Below, one piece after another: positions 10,811-22,929 of a stretch of DNA of 64,000 nucleotides. Under the pieces are notes generated by a model, which was given only the letters and a program-made list of their open reading frames with translations, made no database searches and was not told where the DNA came from. Every line of letters starts with the position of its first letter. The first letter of the stretch is position 1. Source of the stretch: Paramacrobiotus richtersi (taxonomy: Eukaryota > Tardigrada > Eutardigrada > Parachela > Macrobiotidae); contig JAQGAU010000007.1 of assembly GCA_034698045.1 (NCBI GenBank), positions 1-64,000 on the forward strand, written 5' to 3'. The position numbers and the translations under genes were made by a program.

Positions 10811-11678
10811 TTTTATGTCAGTGATAAGGGATTTCCTAGTTATTGTATCGATTTGATTCATTCGACTGCTGTAGCGTACCGTGCGCGCGAAACATGCGGC
10901 TAGCACATAAACCGATGATTGGTCTATCTCGGCCTACACACCTATATGGTACCGCTACCGTTTATGCGCGTCTATGTTCACTGGACTTTGTGATGAACTG
11001 TTCAAAGGCGCTATCTGCGGGCGCATCACATCAGATAGCATAGCAAAAGTTAGCGAAGAAAGGTATGTTATCCTGTTGCCCGGTTGCGTTGCCGCTCGGA
11101 CGTTTCAAAGGCTGCGGTTAAAAGTTTCTTGTGTATCGGGAGAACGCTAGTCACTAGTTCCCAGCGAGGTTATAATATTATCTGCTCTAGCAGCCCGATA
11201 ATTCCAACTAGCGCGCAGAAAAGGATCGGCATACAAGCCTGCATTTTATACTGTTCTGCCGCCTGTTCTTTCAAACAAACCTTTCCTCATTGTCAGTGAA
11301 CCGCAATGTCATGTCAGTTTTTGTTTCCCGAAGAAGCCAGTCCCGTTAAAGATAATACAAAACTTATAATCACTTACCATTAGTCTTATCATTATACAAC
11401 AGTTACTTACCATGCGAAACTTATCCTCATAATTTAATTTTTGTTCTTTATTATCGACATCATTGTATGAAAATGCAGACAAAAATGTAGAGTCGCGTAC
11501 CACTTTGAAAACGGTACGTATTTCAGATTTCAACAATTATATAACTTTTGAGACAGGAAACATGTCGCCACTATGTTTCCTTCGAAAAAGGTAAACATAG
11601 ATTTTGCTGTTACACTTCTCCCCTTGCAATGCTGTCCACCAATGAAGAATCGTGGAATCAGGGAACCTGGTTAACAGC
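10811..11678. other. Copy C upstream flank
   Basis: It holds the promoter element at 11012-11037 and shares 11180-11290 with the flank of copy A. Bases 11300-11680 are the 3' side of the IMP-L2-like gene, with no further gene seen. Confidence 0.5.
11012..11037 (-). promoter_or_regulatory. 26-base GATA-type promoter element, copy C
   Basis: It starts TATCTGCGGGCGCATCAC and ends CATCAGATA. It lies 202 bases upstream of the start codon of copy C. Confidence 0.7.
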
Positions 11679-13230
11679 TTATTGGGTTCGATTAAAGACT
11701 GCAACGGGATAGACGAAGGAAGCCACGAAATCCGAACCGTGCACATTGCGCGCGCCACAGATGTAGTAGCCGTGGTTTTCTCTGTTAGCGTTCCGGATCA
11801 GCAAATCTCCGGCTTGCATGACCTGTACATAGAATACAAAGATGTACATACTGTGTCTCAAGATTTTAGCGTGCAATTACTGTTTCACGTACGCGGTAAT
11901 TTCCATAACCATCCCTGATCTTTTGCAACTGATCCTCCGGAGCATTCCGATAAGGTCCTGCATGGAAGTACCAAGTAATCGACGGATGCGGATCTCCAAC
12001 AGTCCGGCAAAACAAAAGGATATCTTTTTCAGCATTCTGAATGTAGCGCTGTGTTGACATAACGATGCGAGAAGCAAGTTCTTCGGCTGGGCATCTGCGT
12101 TGCCAAGCCGTTTGCATTGCTGGACTGAAACGCCCTAGTTGCAAAAGTTATGATTGCTTTAGTTACCTCGTAGCATTTTCAACATTGGGAAGCGCTGTAC
12201 AATCAGCGCTAAGTAATGTTAATTCTACATGTTTTCACCATAATTAAACAATTGACGTTATAAATAATCGCTACATTAAGGGAAAACGGCACGTGGTGAC
12301 ACATACTTACACCTACCAATAACAACAACCACTTTGGTAACGGACTCGATGCGCACAGCCGACGTTTCGGCAATGCAGGTATAATCACCGCTCGTTTGAG
12401 CGGTTACGCAATGGAGGGAAAGGAGACTGGTTGTAACGGTGCTGAGTGCCGTCTCTGCATGGTATGCATCCGACACATTAACGCCCGGCGAAACAAGGAC
12501 ACCATTGCGCATCCAGTAAACGCGCGGCTGGACGCCGTTGATGACAGCTGCAGTGCAGCGAATGGACACCGACTGGTATCGATAAGCTTCGACGGTGTGT
12601 GGTGGTTTTGGTTGTGTGAAGGCCAACATCGGGACTAGATCATAAAGTGAGATTGATAGAATCATAGTCTTAACGTGTGCATTTTTAAATACGTAACTTT
12701 GGACGTAGAAGGCTGCTGAAAATTGTACCTACAAGGCTACAAGTGTAACACAACAAAGATGGCTACATATGGCTACATACCGGTCTCGCCTTTAACCTGC
12801 AACCCATCAGCAGAAAAAGATTCGTCAGGATTCTACAACAAACCATGGAAACTGATGAACTGTTCTGTAACTCTAGCCTAAGAAAATATACCACAAATTG
12901 TTCGTAAACGCTATAGTGGCTAATTGTAATAATATTGCAATAACCACGGCTCGTGATGCAACTACAGATACCACTACTATACCGCGAGTTAAACTTATCC
13001 TTTGTGGCGTACTCATATCACTGAAATGGGAGATTTTTGAAAGTGACCTTTATCTTACAAACTGAATGCATGTACTGCATGCGCAGTATTATGCGCTGGC
13101 AGCACACTCCTAAACTAACACCGCATTCTTCTGTAATCGGTTTCTTTTAACTGTAGGTTACATTTACAAACTTCAGCAAAAAAGCACAACTTACCTGTGG
13201 GATTTGGGTGACTTCTGTCGTGCAGCTCCA
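11679..13230 (-). CDS. IMP-L2-like secreted protein with two Ig domains
   Basis: Three exons join in consistent phase. 12317-12634 carries Ig domain 1 (S-I-R-C-T-A, Y-W-M-R-N-G, G-D-Y-T-C-I-A). 11893-12134 carries the start of Ig domain 2 (L-L-F-C-R-T-V-G-D-P-H-P-S-I-T-W). 11679-11822 carries its end (G-D-L-L-I-R-N, Y-Y-I-C-G-A-R-N, F-V-Y-P-V) before a stop. The G-D-L-L-I and F-V-Y-P-V endings are characteristic of IMP-L2 and the nematode ZIG proteins. In flies IMP-L2 binds insulin-like peptides outside the cell. A first exon ending at donor 13195 (C-C-C-A-C-A-G then GTAAGT) fits in phase, and one start there is ATG 13231. That start gives no clear signal peptide, so the true start may lie in an upstream exon. 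Confidence 0.7.
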
Positions 13231-13231
13231 T

Positions 13232-15360
13232 ATCGGAATACAACAAATGGTAATGTGCAAATAAGCTGACCAATCCATGGTCTAACTTACTGGCAAAGCT
13301 GACCAAAGGTCGCCTTACACAGCATAAAGGAAACAGGAACGATGCTGGCCGAGACAACGTTAACGAACAAGGCGCGTAGCTGCTATATCCAATGTACCGG
13401 TTGTCAGTTATCAATGCATTCAAAGGTCACTTAATGCATCTGATTTGACCGATTCGTCCATATCACTGCACGTTTATATACGGTCCCTTTGGCAAAGGGT
13501 GCCGGATCTAAGATAATAGCCTATGCCGTTTAAACCGTAATCAGGGCGGCAGCCCTGTTGTATGGAAGTATGTGTTCATCCTATGGAGACCTCATTGTGT
13601 ATCCTATCATCCTCACCACTGTATCGATCATATTTGTAGAGCATCTGGAGGAAGACTTTCATCACCCCTCGAGAAACCTAGGACAAAGAGTGTAAGCGTG
13701 TTATTATCACCACGGAAAGAAAGCTCCTGCTACAATCATCGCCCTTTACAAGACACCTGGAAATTATTTTGATCGTGTCCCTGCTGATGTTGCAGCCGCA
13801 AATACCTGGTTATAATTCGTAATACCAGGTGCGGCACTCTCAAGAAAAGACAGTCGATTCACTGAAAGAGTAGCGGATCTTATTCTGGGCATATGATTAT
13901 TGTTATCGTACTCCCAATTGTCAGGCGCTGCTATCTGTTTTAGAGAGTCATTCCACCTACTTGATCTCATTTGAACAATATCCCAGGACTTGCAGCCTAT
14001 GTGTTTCGGTTTATTATCATCTCTACAGTACCCTTTGAGTGTCAATAACCCGGATCAAGTCTGAAAAGATATGTGTTGTTTGGATCGCAATGTCATTGAA
14101 ATGTAGCATATTTATATCAACTACGTTTTAGTGAGACATCCAGAATCAGCGTAGCGATGTGTAATTCTCAGGTTTCAACATTGCCTTTCGATTACCATCG
14201 CAACAGTTAAGTCGCTCGCTTAAAAGGTCACATGAAGAAACTATTCGCTTACACGTGGGATACAACGAAGTGAACTGTAATTAGTGCATGCATCTGAAAT
14301 GAAGGCAATGAAAAATAGCATTCTTTTAAATTTCATGTAGTTGATAGTAAAACTCATGAGGAATATATTATTCCATGCTGCCTACGGTGGTATTGCAAAT
14401 TATCAATGGTTCAGTTTGGTTCCATGCGTTAGCATCGGCGTACCGACTTACGTGGCCGCCACCGGAAAGCCGCTATTAAAAAAGAAGAGTTAAGCATTTA
14501 AGTCATTTTAAGGTCTGACTTAATTTGCCTTCCACAGATAAGCTTTTGCCAAAACGGCACGTGTCAAAGAAGCGCAAAGCAACAAAAAGTTTTGCTAACA
14601 ACAGTGTGTACAGACAATCTCACAGACATATCGGCATTACAGAGGCGGCACGGCACGTCTTTGTTTTCAAACTGCGATTCGGCGGCAGTGTGACAGGCAT
14701 AGCAATGTCCTCATTCCAAAGTCGCAGAATTTGTTGATGAACTATTTTAAAGAATTATTCAAGGTCGTCTTCGTTGATTTGTCTCACTGGTCTCCAAGAA
14801 ATGGCCTTCAACAGACTGCATGTACGTTCTTAAGTTTCCAATTAGAAATATAGTTTTGCGCCCATTTGTTCGCGCGGCAGATTTACGTAGTGTAGTCCGA
14901 CAGTTTTCAACCGTTTCCATGAAATCTTGACGCGGTAGACAACCTTTCACTTGCCAGAGGCGGAATCATCATTAAAGTGCGACATAGTACAGCGACCGCC
15001 CTCTGGTTTCATTCTGGAGGATATCAGGGGCGCGATGCCCCCATCCGTTCCTCCGAAAAGCCGCTGCTTTTATGAGCACAAATTTGTAAATTATTTTTAT
15101 TGTAACGGAAAACTGATAACGCCTTACATTTCCGTATCACCCAGGTGATGAATTGTACGTAGTGACAATGGAAAAAAAGATACCGCTGAATGTAGGTTTG
15201 AAGAGCGTTAAAAAGGATTGTCCTCGCGAATTCCACGTAAGAAACGATTAAAACCGTTTGCAATCGCCTAGTCATGGCGGCCTTCCATTGTCTGCCGTCC
15301 AGAGTGCACAATGATTTATGAGATTGTTTGCTTATCTGCAAAAGTTTTAATCCGGCACAT
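13232..15360. other. Gap without a supported gene
   Basis: Open frames at about 13.76-14.05, 14.5-14.7 and 15.0-15.3 kb have no recognisable motif or matching splice partners. The minus-strand frame 13115-13423 is the only one with a link, as a possible extension of the IMP-L2-like first exon. Confidence 0.4.
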
Positions 15361-15365
15361 TTCTG

Positions 15366-15372
15366 TATATAA
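15366..15372 (+). promoter_or_regulatory. TATA box of the small cysteine-rich gene
   Basis: TATATAA lies 86 bases upstream of the ATG at 15458, a normal place for a TATA box with a short 5' leader. No other start fits it better. Confidence 0.5.
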
Positions 15373-15457
15373 CCATACTTCGGCTATTAAGCGCCACGGA
15401 ATGTGCAGCTTGCAATCTAGTTAATCCATTTTAATAACTCCACCATAATCACGGGAA

Positions 15458-15697
15458 ATGCATCTTATCAAGCAGTTGTTTTTCTTCGTGGCTGTGGTTG
15501 GCTTACTGGCCTGCTCAGTGTCCGCCGGTACAGAATGCCAGTGGCAGTGTATCCAGAATGAAACCGGACAGCAGTGTGGAACGGTTATTCGGAATGATCG
15601 CAGTCCCATTACGTCCAACACCATGTGCAACAACGCCCATGCCTGCTGCCAGTATAATTGTCGCGGTGCGTGGAAGATTAACTGCTGGGATGTCTGA
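15458..15697 (+). CDS. Small secreted eight-cysteine protein (79 residues)
   Basis: This single-exon gene encodes a clear signal peptide (basic start, then L-F-F-F-V-A-V-V-G-L-L-A) with likely cleavage after S-V-S-A-G near residue 24. The mature ~55 residues hold eight cysteines in the order C-x3-C, C, C, C-C, C, C, enough for four disulfides. It has one N-glycosylation site (N-E-T). A short stable extracellular protein is likely. The cysteine pattern is not one I can assign. Defence peptides, venom-like peptides and cuticle factors all look like this, so no function is claimed. Confidence 0.7.
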   Translation: MHLIKQLFFFVAVVGLLACSVSAGTECQWQCIQNETGQQCGTVIRNDRSPITSNTMCNNAHACCQYNCRGAWKINCWDV

Positions 15698-16160
15698 AGT
15701 GTGATTTGTTTGTTGATCTTTAGATCGAGTTTGTTACGCTAGTTACACTGCTACGAAATTAGTTAGACCAATCAGCTTGATCGATGTTGGTTAATGTTGT
15801 AATGTAAAATGGGATTTCCGTGTTGTAAAAGCCCTGTAAAGCTGAAGGCTGCAGAACTGAATTCCGTCATTGAATTAAATTCGAAATTTGATTACGCTTT
15901 TTGAACAAGGAGATCAATGGCAGTTGCCCCGGAAAGAAATTGCTTTATTAACCTAAATTGACTGCTGGAAACGATTCTAGCGAACTTCGCAACAATGCCG
16001 GTCAATTCTCAATAATTCTCAAGTTTCAACAATAACGCCAATAAATAAGACAACAGCTTCACACTCGTATCAAAATTATACACTCCAGAAGAAACGTAAC
16101 AGTATTACAACGATCCAAAGTGCAGCGTGTTTCGTTCTGTTACGGGCGCAGTGAAAATTG
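15698..16160. other. Gap: 3' region between convergent genes
   Basis: No gene is seen. It carries the 3' side of the plus-strand small secreted gene and of the minus-strand gene that starts its stop codon at 16167. Confidence 0.4.
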
Positions 16161-16166
16161 CCATAT

Positions 16167-17112
16167 TTAATGATATGCTGGTGGTGGTACCGTCGGTGGC
16201 GGCGTAAGGGCGACCGTCGACTGCGCATACGCCGTAGCCAGATCGGCGATGCAGGACGGACTAGTCGGATTCGGGCAGTAGGGTTTCTCCCGGGTGTGGA
16301 GAGCCAAGGGTGTCTGGTCGGCCGTAACGCAAAAGCGTATCAGAGCCTTATTGATGATATCGTCACTGTTGGCTTTGTCCTGCGCAGTCATGTCCAATGG
16401 ATTCTGCCGGATGATCACCACGAGGGTGGGCGCTGTGCACTGGCCGTTGAGGCTCACTTGGGCGCAGTTGTAGTTCAGTTTGATCAGTGAGCCGCTGAAG
16501 ACCACGGTGTTGTAGTTATCTGGCACTGTAAGAATACCACAGATTCCATTCATTTGTTTCATTTCTTTGATTTTAAAATTAAACGGTAGATTTTTTTTAT
16601 CGATCGGCTCACTGCCTCATGCTCTAAAGGCCGAGGGGCAAAGGAAATATAATGGAGATCAACCTTTTTCTTGCTTTTTTTCTTGTAGACTTGCATTTTT
16701 CTTATCAAGTGAAAAGAATTCACACAATTTATCGTACTGGGTTTACAGCAAATGCATAGAAAGTACGTTTCTCTCGTACGTATCTTATCGGGGTAGAAAG
16801 TGAATCCCAGACGTTTTCCCGCAGACGCTTGTGTACCAATGAAGTAATTGTTCGTGCAGTTTGTGGCATCCGAGTGGTTATAATAAGATTTGGTCACCGT
16901 TAATGCCACGGTGTTTGCGCCAGTGGCGGGATCCAAGGTTTTCCCGACGATGGAATATTTCAGCCGCTGATTAATCGCCATTGCCGCTATACCCTGTAGG
17001 TTTTGTCGGTAGGGATACCACAGCCCGCCAAGCTGTAACAACAACAGTCGGTTGGTTACGTTCTCGATAGTAGTGTTGTTATTACGAGTTTGCGCAACTT
17101 TCTGGTACCAAG
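16167..17112 (-). CDS. Unrecognised cysteine-containing protein, two exons visible
   Basis: Exon 16780-17112 (acceptor CCGCAG, donor GTACGA) joins exon 16167-16525 (acceptor TTCTTACAG) in phase 1, together about 230 codons. The first exon has W-Y-Q-K-V-A-Q-T-R and several N-glycosylation sites (N-T-T, N-V-T, N-H-S). The second has spaced cysteines and a proline-rich tail ending P-P-P-T-V-P-P-P-A-Y-H. That suggests a secreted or surface protein. The start is unresolved. An upstream stretch at about 17196-17260 ends in a good donor (GATTG then GTAAGC) and reads Y-A-L-G-Q-A-S-L-I-N-D-N. Its open frame does not match the phase of the next exon; only a tiny M-A-I start would. No family is recognised. 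Confidence 0.5.
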
Positions 17113-17259
17113 CTGCGGTTAACAGTAATCTCCATAAGAAGTTTTCATTAACCAAATTAATAATAACATTATCAGGTTGACAATATTATGCTTACCAATC
17201 GCCATCGACGTTGACGTTGTCGTTAATTAAAGACGCCTGGCCTAACGCATATCCTGGCT

Positions 17260-18330
17260 GTTGTCGGTTCATACCCGTACTGTCCGCTTGCCATCGTAAC
17301 CCAACCTTAAAATGAGTAAACATAACAACTCGGGTGTTGACAAAGGAAATTTTGTATTCATATAATTACAACAATCCAAAATGCTGCCAGACAGTTCAGA
17401 AACTGACCCCTGCAATATTTCTCCAACGTTACCTGATAAAAGTATGGTCATTTCCAGGCGTTCATTTCGACAGCTCCGTATACTGATGCGGTGGTTAAAT
17501 TGAGTAACTCTGAGGTACGAAAAAGGAAGGTTAAAACAAGAATCACAGCTAACCAAACTGTGTCAGGTCCGGTTGTTTTACGACGATCCAAAAGCCGGAA
17601 ATTATTTTGACTGTTAGTAGTTTTAAAATTTATTGCGTCTTAGATCTTCAAGATAAACTGATCTCCGCGGTGTCAGTGGCCTCTGCTGCGAGGAGTCTTA
17701 TTACGGCCCTCGAAGTGCGTAGAAACAGCGAGCAAAAAGAAAACTGGTCAGAGCAAAAGCATACTAGCCAATGCGGAAATTGTGAGACTTTTTGACAGTT
17801 TTATTCCATTCCAGCGTACATATCTTTCGAAATAAGCGGGTATGAACAGCAGTGCCTACTTGCTGTGCGACGTTGTAATCGCTTTGTCTTGAACTAATAA
17901 TTATGGAGTTCATGTGCGTAGGTGAACGTGTTTCTTACGTTTTTTTCTGACGTGGAAGCGAGTCTGTTGACACAGTAATTGCGCTGCTTTATAAAACTAC
18001 GCTGTTCCATTACATTCGACGACAACGAAAAGTTTGTTTTCGCGATTTGTGACATTTCATTTGAGTTCTGTTTGACAAAGCCAATAAAGCTATGACCTGT
18101 TATCGCAATTTGCGCAAAGTGCAAGTACAGATATGGTCCATCTGTATTCACGAGATACACTCAAACCTGTATAGTTGTGCCAGGATGACCTTTTGTAATG
18201 TATTTAATTTCAGGCAACAGTGTATGTCAGCGAACGAGAAGAAGATCACATAAACGACAGGTTTGGAGTTTAGGCATGAATAAGAGCAACAACTCTGTTT
18301 TTCGGTACATCAGCACAGTGAAGATGACAT
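17260..18330. other. Gap without a supported gene
   Basis: Short open frames only, none with domain, repeat or splice support. The signal exon of the gene at 16.2-17.1 kb may be here, but I could not place it. Confidence 0.4.
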
Positions 18331-20856
18331 TTATCTCGGATCGCTTTCAAATTTATCAAACCACTCCTTCGTCGGCTGCGCCCCATTCTTCCCAATCTCT
18401 CCCAGCTCCTCCCGGTCCTTTCTTTCCCCGGCTATCTTCCTATTCAACGCATCCATGCCCTTGCGTACTGTCTCCCGTTCTTTCTCCAACGCCAGCACTT
18501 CTTGTCTGACCCGATTCTCCACGGTACGAAAGTAATTATCCCACACATAATCCTCTTGTTTAGCCTGCTGTTTGTCATTGCGGCGCTCTTGCACCTGTTT
18601 GTCGCGTTCGGCAAACACGCTGTGCAACTGGGCTGACGACATGCCACGCCAGTCGCGTGGATGCACACTGATCTCGTTGAACAAAGCCCCATTGACAACG
18701 TTACTGACGTGGGCAGCGGCGTCGCGCTGTTCCAGTTCGGAGAAACGCCGTTTGTGATCCTCCTGGGTCGCGGTCTGAAAACAATGTCAATCGTGAACGG
18801 TTTTGTGTCTATTTGACTAGGTTGGCCTACTTCCTGTTGATTGTAATGACCTTCGTTTCAGAGCGCGTTCGGTAACCTTTTGATATGTTTATTGCACGCT
18901 GCGATCTATATGCAGAATTGCCTCCTTTTACACAGATTCACATATGTACCGATACGTATGTTTATGCACAGTACTGTACATAGAATATACACACTGCACA
19001 TAAACGTATGTATCAGCAATGTTTTGGTAAAACATTTCATAATCGCATTTGCTTTCGGTTATAAAAATTATAGACTAAAATTAATTTACAAATAGTCGTT
19101 AAACAACCTAAAGTTACAGAACCCATTCTAAAACTTTCGACGTTGCATGTTTCTGCTCACGACCACAGACAAGTGAAGAAACGCCATTACTGAGCGAGCA
19201 AAGCGTTTTCATACTTCGTGGATCGTGGCTCTTTGATGCCATTTTAACTGTATTTTTGTAATTTTTTATCTAGACTTTTTAGTAACGTTTTGCATATTGT
19301 TCTTTCATGTAAACATTTTTCGGATATAATAATACCACAGTGTACTCACATGGCATTACACAGGCTTTATCATTGTTTCAGTAACAACGGCACTTTGCAT
19401 AACGTACCAGAGCTTCGTTGTAGCGTCGCGTCGCCAAGGTCGTGGCTTTCTGTAAATCCTCCATGGCACGATCGATGGCATCCAGTTTGGCTTGCTGTGC
19501 CACAAATTCAGCACTGTGAATGTCATTCACGTTCCGTTCGTGATCCTTGAGAATCTTCTTTTCGGCTAATTGCTTGGCTAAATCTTGCTGTTGCTTCAGA
19601 ATGTTGTTCTTTAAATCCTTTGGAGTGCGGAGTTTCTCGCCGTCAAAACTAAACAATGACGACAGAAACTATAGAAAAATAGAATTGTGTGTTTAAAAGA
19701 TGTAAAAAATTAGAATTATGTATAATGTATACATTTTTTTATAATTATTTAGAGTATAATCTTTTAATGCATACATTTTTGAGAAACGGAACTGCTTTTC
19801 ACAAGTTGTTCGTAATTTACGTTACGACACTCGAGGGTCCATAAGAAGAAAAATCACCATTTGCACCAATGGGCCGCTGCTTTTGTAGCCAGTGCGGATC
19901 GTTCAGTTCAAAGCTGGCCGAGTCCTCTTTGCGCTGGAACAGTTTACGATATTGCTCCAGCTGCGTGTTGGCTGCTTTTTTGAAGTCTTCCTCCTTTTGC
20001 ACAATGGCATGATGCACAGTATCCAGTCTACGCGCGGCTTGATCTGCGTAAAATCAAATAAATTAATAAAAAAATAATACACGGCGTTATCAAAATGTGC
20101 AAAAAGTTGGAATCAACTTCCATAAAGGCCACTACCATTTATTCGTGAATTAAGACATGCTTTGCACAGTATTTTCAAACGCACGTTTACCCATGGGATT
20201 GGGCGTGCTGTTTCAGTATCTGCAGCTTGAACTGTCACTGCCAAGCCCCTGCTTCAATTTTCTTACAATCTTTAAATTAGAAGAATTATCTATAAAATAT
20301 AAATAGTATAATCTTGAAATTTAAAGAATTATATATTTTTAAATGACTTCGAACCAAGCTTCAGCAATAAAAATCAAGATCACGCAGGAATGAAGAACTG
20401 AAAACATGACTTTCACAGGATCGGAAACCTAACCGAGATTTCATAAAACTGCAGGAAACGGCTAATACTGCAATAAATTAATAGTTATGCATATATATAT
20501 ATATTGACACTAAGTATAAGGGTCTAATTAAAATGATAATCCTATGTTTATAGAAATGCTTTCTAACATTTTACCGAACGTCAAGTTTCGCATAGTTTCT
20601 GCCCTTTCCCGATTCTTTTTATCCGTGATCTGATGCTTAATATCCGACACATCGTACTGCAAGCCGAAAACTGGTCAAAACACAGCCAAGTGCACAGTAA
20701 AGTTTGCACATAAAAGCAACATTTGTTTTCACTCACGGCCTCTTTTGCGCGGACTGGATTGAAAATCTTCTTTCCCCTTTCAGCTAAAACTTGCTTTGTA
20801 TGTTGTAATTCACGCTCATATTTATCATCCGTCGGTAATGTTAAAAAGTAAGACAT
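18331..20856 (-). CDS. RIBC2: RIB43A-like protein with coiled coils 2 (RIBC2), five exons
   Basis: The exons are 20737-20856, 20575-20656, 19826-20043, 19408-19668 and 18331-18774. All phases match (0, 1, 0, 0), giving 374 residues, close to the ~380 of vertebrate RIBC2. The start M-S-Y-F-L-T-L-P-T-D is followed by G-K-K-I-F-N-P, then D-V-S-D-I-K-H-Q-I-T-D-K-K. The conserved F-E-L-N-D-P-H-W-L-Q lies near residue 110. The rest is strongly charged coiled coil, ending W-F-D-K-F-E-S-D-P-R. RIB43A proteins lie inside the doublet microtubules of motile cilia and flagella. It is single copy here and unrelated to the surrounding secreted genes. Confidence 0.9.
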
Positions 20857-21748
20857 GTTGACAAACTTTCAAACAGTTCTTGTGGAACAGCACGTACACA
20901 ATGTAATCGTTTATGTTATGACGTGTTTACGTGGACTTGTATGGACTATATGCACCGAAACCCCTTGGAAATATGAACACAAAATTAACTGAAAATTTTT
21001 GAGAGTGGAAGCTCGCATAGCAACAGTAAATTTATTACGTAAACTGTTACGCGCAAACCGAATTCGAGGATAATTACTGCACTGCATGTCGCTCACGTGA
21101 GTCCTACCTGATTACATTAAAATACTGACGATATTATAGCTGGCACGTCTTCCAAATCAACAGCGATTAATTATGTGGAATGTATATGTAAATGCGCAGA
21201 TAAATGACATTCTGTACGAGTTAATCAATTTAATTAAAATTAATTAAATGGATCTTTTTTCAAATTTTCCCTTGGCTGCTCGTTAATAATAACTGCTTGG
21301 AGAAATTTATATTGATTTCTGAATGATTTTTTCTTGGTGACGTGGATTGATAATAATTATGAGAACATCTTAATTGTCCCTGCCGATCGAATACAGCTTT
21401 CTCCTACGCAGCGGTGTAATTAACAAGAGATAACCAATTTCCACACGAAACCACAGCAGTAACCTCATTATTCAGCATCTCCCCTCTACGTCACATGTCG
21501 CACTAGAAAAACGTAACATATATCAGATATCTCGGAATAACATATATCGCTATTAAAAACCAGTACAAGCAATCAGTAAATAATAACCAACGCCCATGTC
21601 GTTATAAAAACGATTTACAGCGCGTGTTCATTAAGTTCATTAAGCAGCAATCAACGGAAAGGTCAGGCGCTAGTTGGATGTTTTTGGTCAAATGATCCGT
21701 TGCTGTTCACGCCAAATATGAATAGATTGTTGACAGGAAAGGAGTTTT
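20857..21748. other. Gap: RIBC2 5' side and peptide gene 3' side
   Basis: No gene is seen. Bases 21480-21740 have a decayed duplicate at about 25505-25860. The region is AT-rich. Confidence 0.45.
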
Positions 21749-22929
21749 TCATCTGAATCGACGGACCATATAGTCCGGTGCCAGACGATTCCTAACACGT
21801 GCTGCGCCGTATGTGTTCAGCAACGGATAATCCTCATCCATATTCGGCATCTCCTGGGGGAAAATAAACAAAGGGATTTCAGTGGAAAGTGTCTGTTTGT
21901 TCGGGGATGGGTTTGCGTGTTATTTTGGGAAATGTTATTCATTTTAAGTTTTTAATTGACAACTGACGCCACGTGTATAGGACGCTTAATTACTGATAAC
22001 TGAGTAGCTTACGTAGGTGGGGTTTGCCTTAATGTGCACAAGGCGCACCCGAAATCAATTTTTTTGATTGTATGGTAGACCCATTCTTAAATCCAGCGCA
22101 ATATTACCCAAATGATATTTATATGATGAATAAAACGGTTATGATAGTACTGCGCTCAGCCACGAAATTATATCAAATCTCTCAAGACATAAAACGAAAA
22201 CCAGATCTTGCAGTTTCACATTTCCGACATATAGACGTCACTAATAACTAGAATTTTATCTATATTTGATAAGTGATAATCGAAAAAAACAGCGGTTTGT
22301 GCCGTTGAAGAAGCTGCTCGTTACCGCCACAGTGCTGTAAACTTTAGGAAAAACGTTCGTACAGGAGAACGTAAATTGTGGTAATCTTTTCTAGTTCATC
22401 GTTTACTTGTGCGCTTTCAAACTGACCACTACGAGAACTTGCCAGGCACTCATAAGTATAGCCGCTATATGTACATGTTGTGACTATACCTATATCATAC
22501 CTAGTACATAGAGTTACATGCCATATGATACAATATACGAAATGAACAAAATTGCAGCGTTCAATCTCAACCATTACCTTCTGATCATGATCAAGCTAGA
22601 GTGGAAATCACATTGTTACATACCGGTCTATCTGATTAATATTGAATTTGCTCTGTTCGTGACATACGCGTGTGAATAAACGGATGTAAAGATAAACATT
22701 ATATAGAACCGTTTACTCGCGAAAGTAAGCTTACATTGTCCATCAGCGGATAGTTTGTCCAAGGTACCGGCGGTGCCGCTCGTCGGGCCATCTCCTCACG
22801 ATACAATCCCATCAGCTCGTCGTTATCCGGACCCCATGACCTTTTAGTGGGGAGATACCGGGATCCACTGACCACACAGCCCAACAGTGCCACCACCAGA
22901 CAACACGAAACAACGACCATTCGGGACAT
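21749..22929 (-). CDS. Secreted peptide precursor, two exons (99 residues)
   Basis: Exon 1 (22735-22929) runs from ATG 22929 to donor GTAAGC. Exon 2 (21749-21853) follows acceptor TTTTCCCCCAG. Both borders are phase 0. The signal peptide is M-S-R-M-V-V-V-S-C-C-L-V-V-A-L-L-G with cleavage near V-V-S-G. The rest has dibasic sites (T-K-R, A-R-R, V-R-R) and two similar segments, T-N-Y-P-L-M-D-N and E-D-Y-P-L-L-N-T, one from each exon. That layout suits a neuropeptide or other processed secreted peptide. There is no glycine before a dibasic site, so amidation is not indicated. The start was chosen because it gives the signal peptide. No family is recognised. Confidence 0.65.

Noticed and set aside
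13115-13423. Frame as a full first exon with signal peptide for the IMP-L2-like gene
   Set aside because: The splice phase fits, but the N-terminus is not a clear signal peptide, so only the short part from ATG 13231 was included and marked uncertain.
20490-20506. Short (AT)n run
   Set aside because: Too short to be more than a simple repeat.
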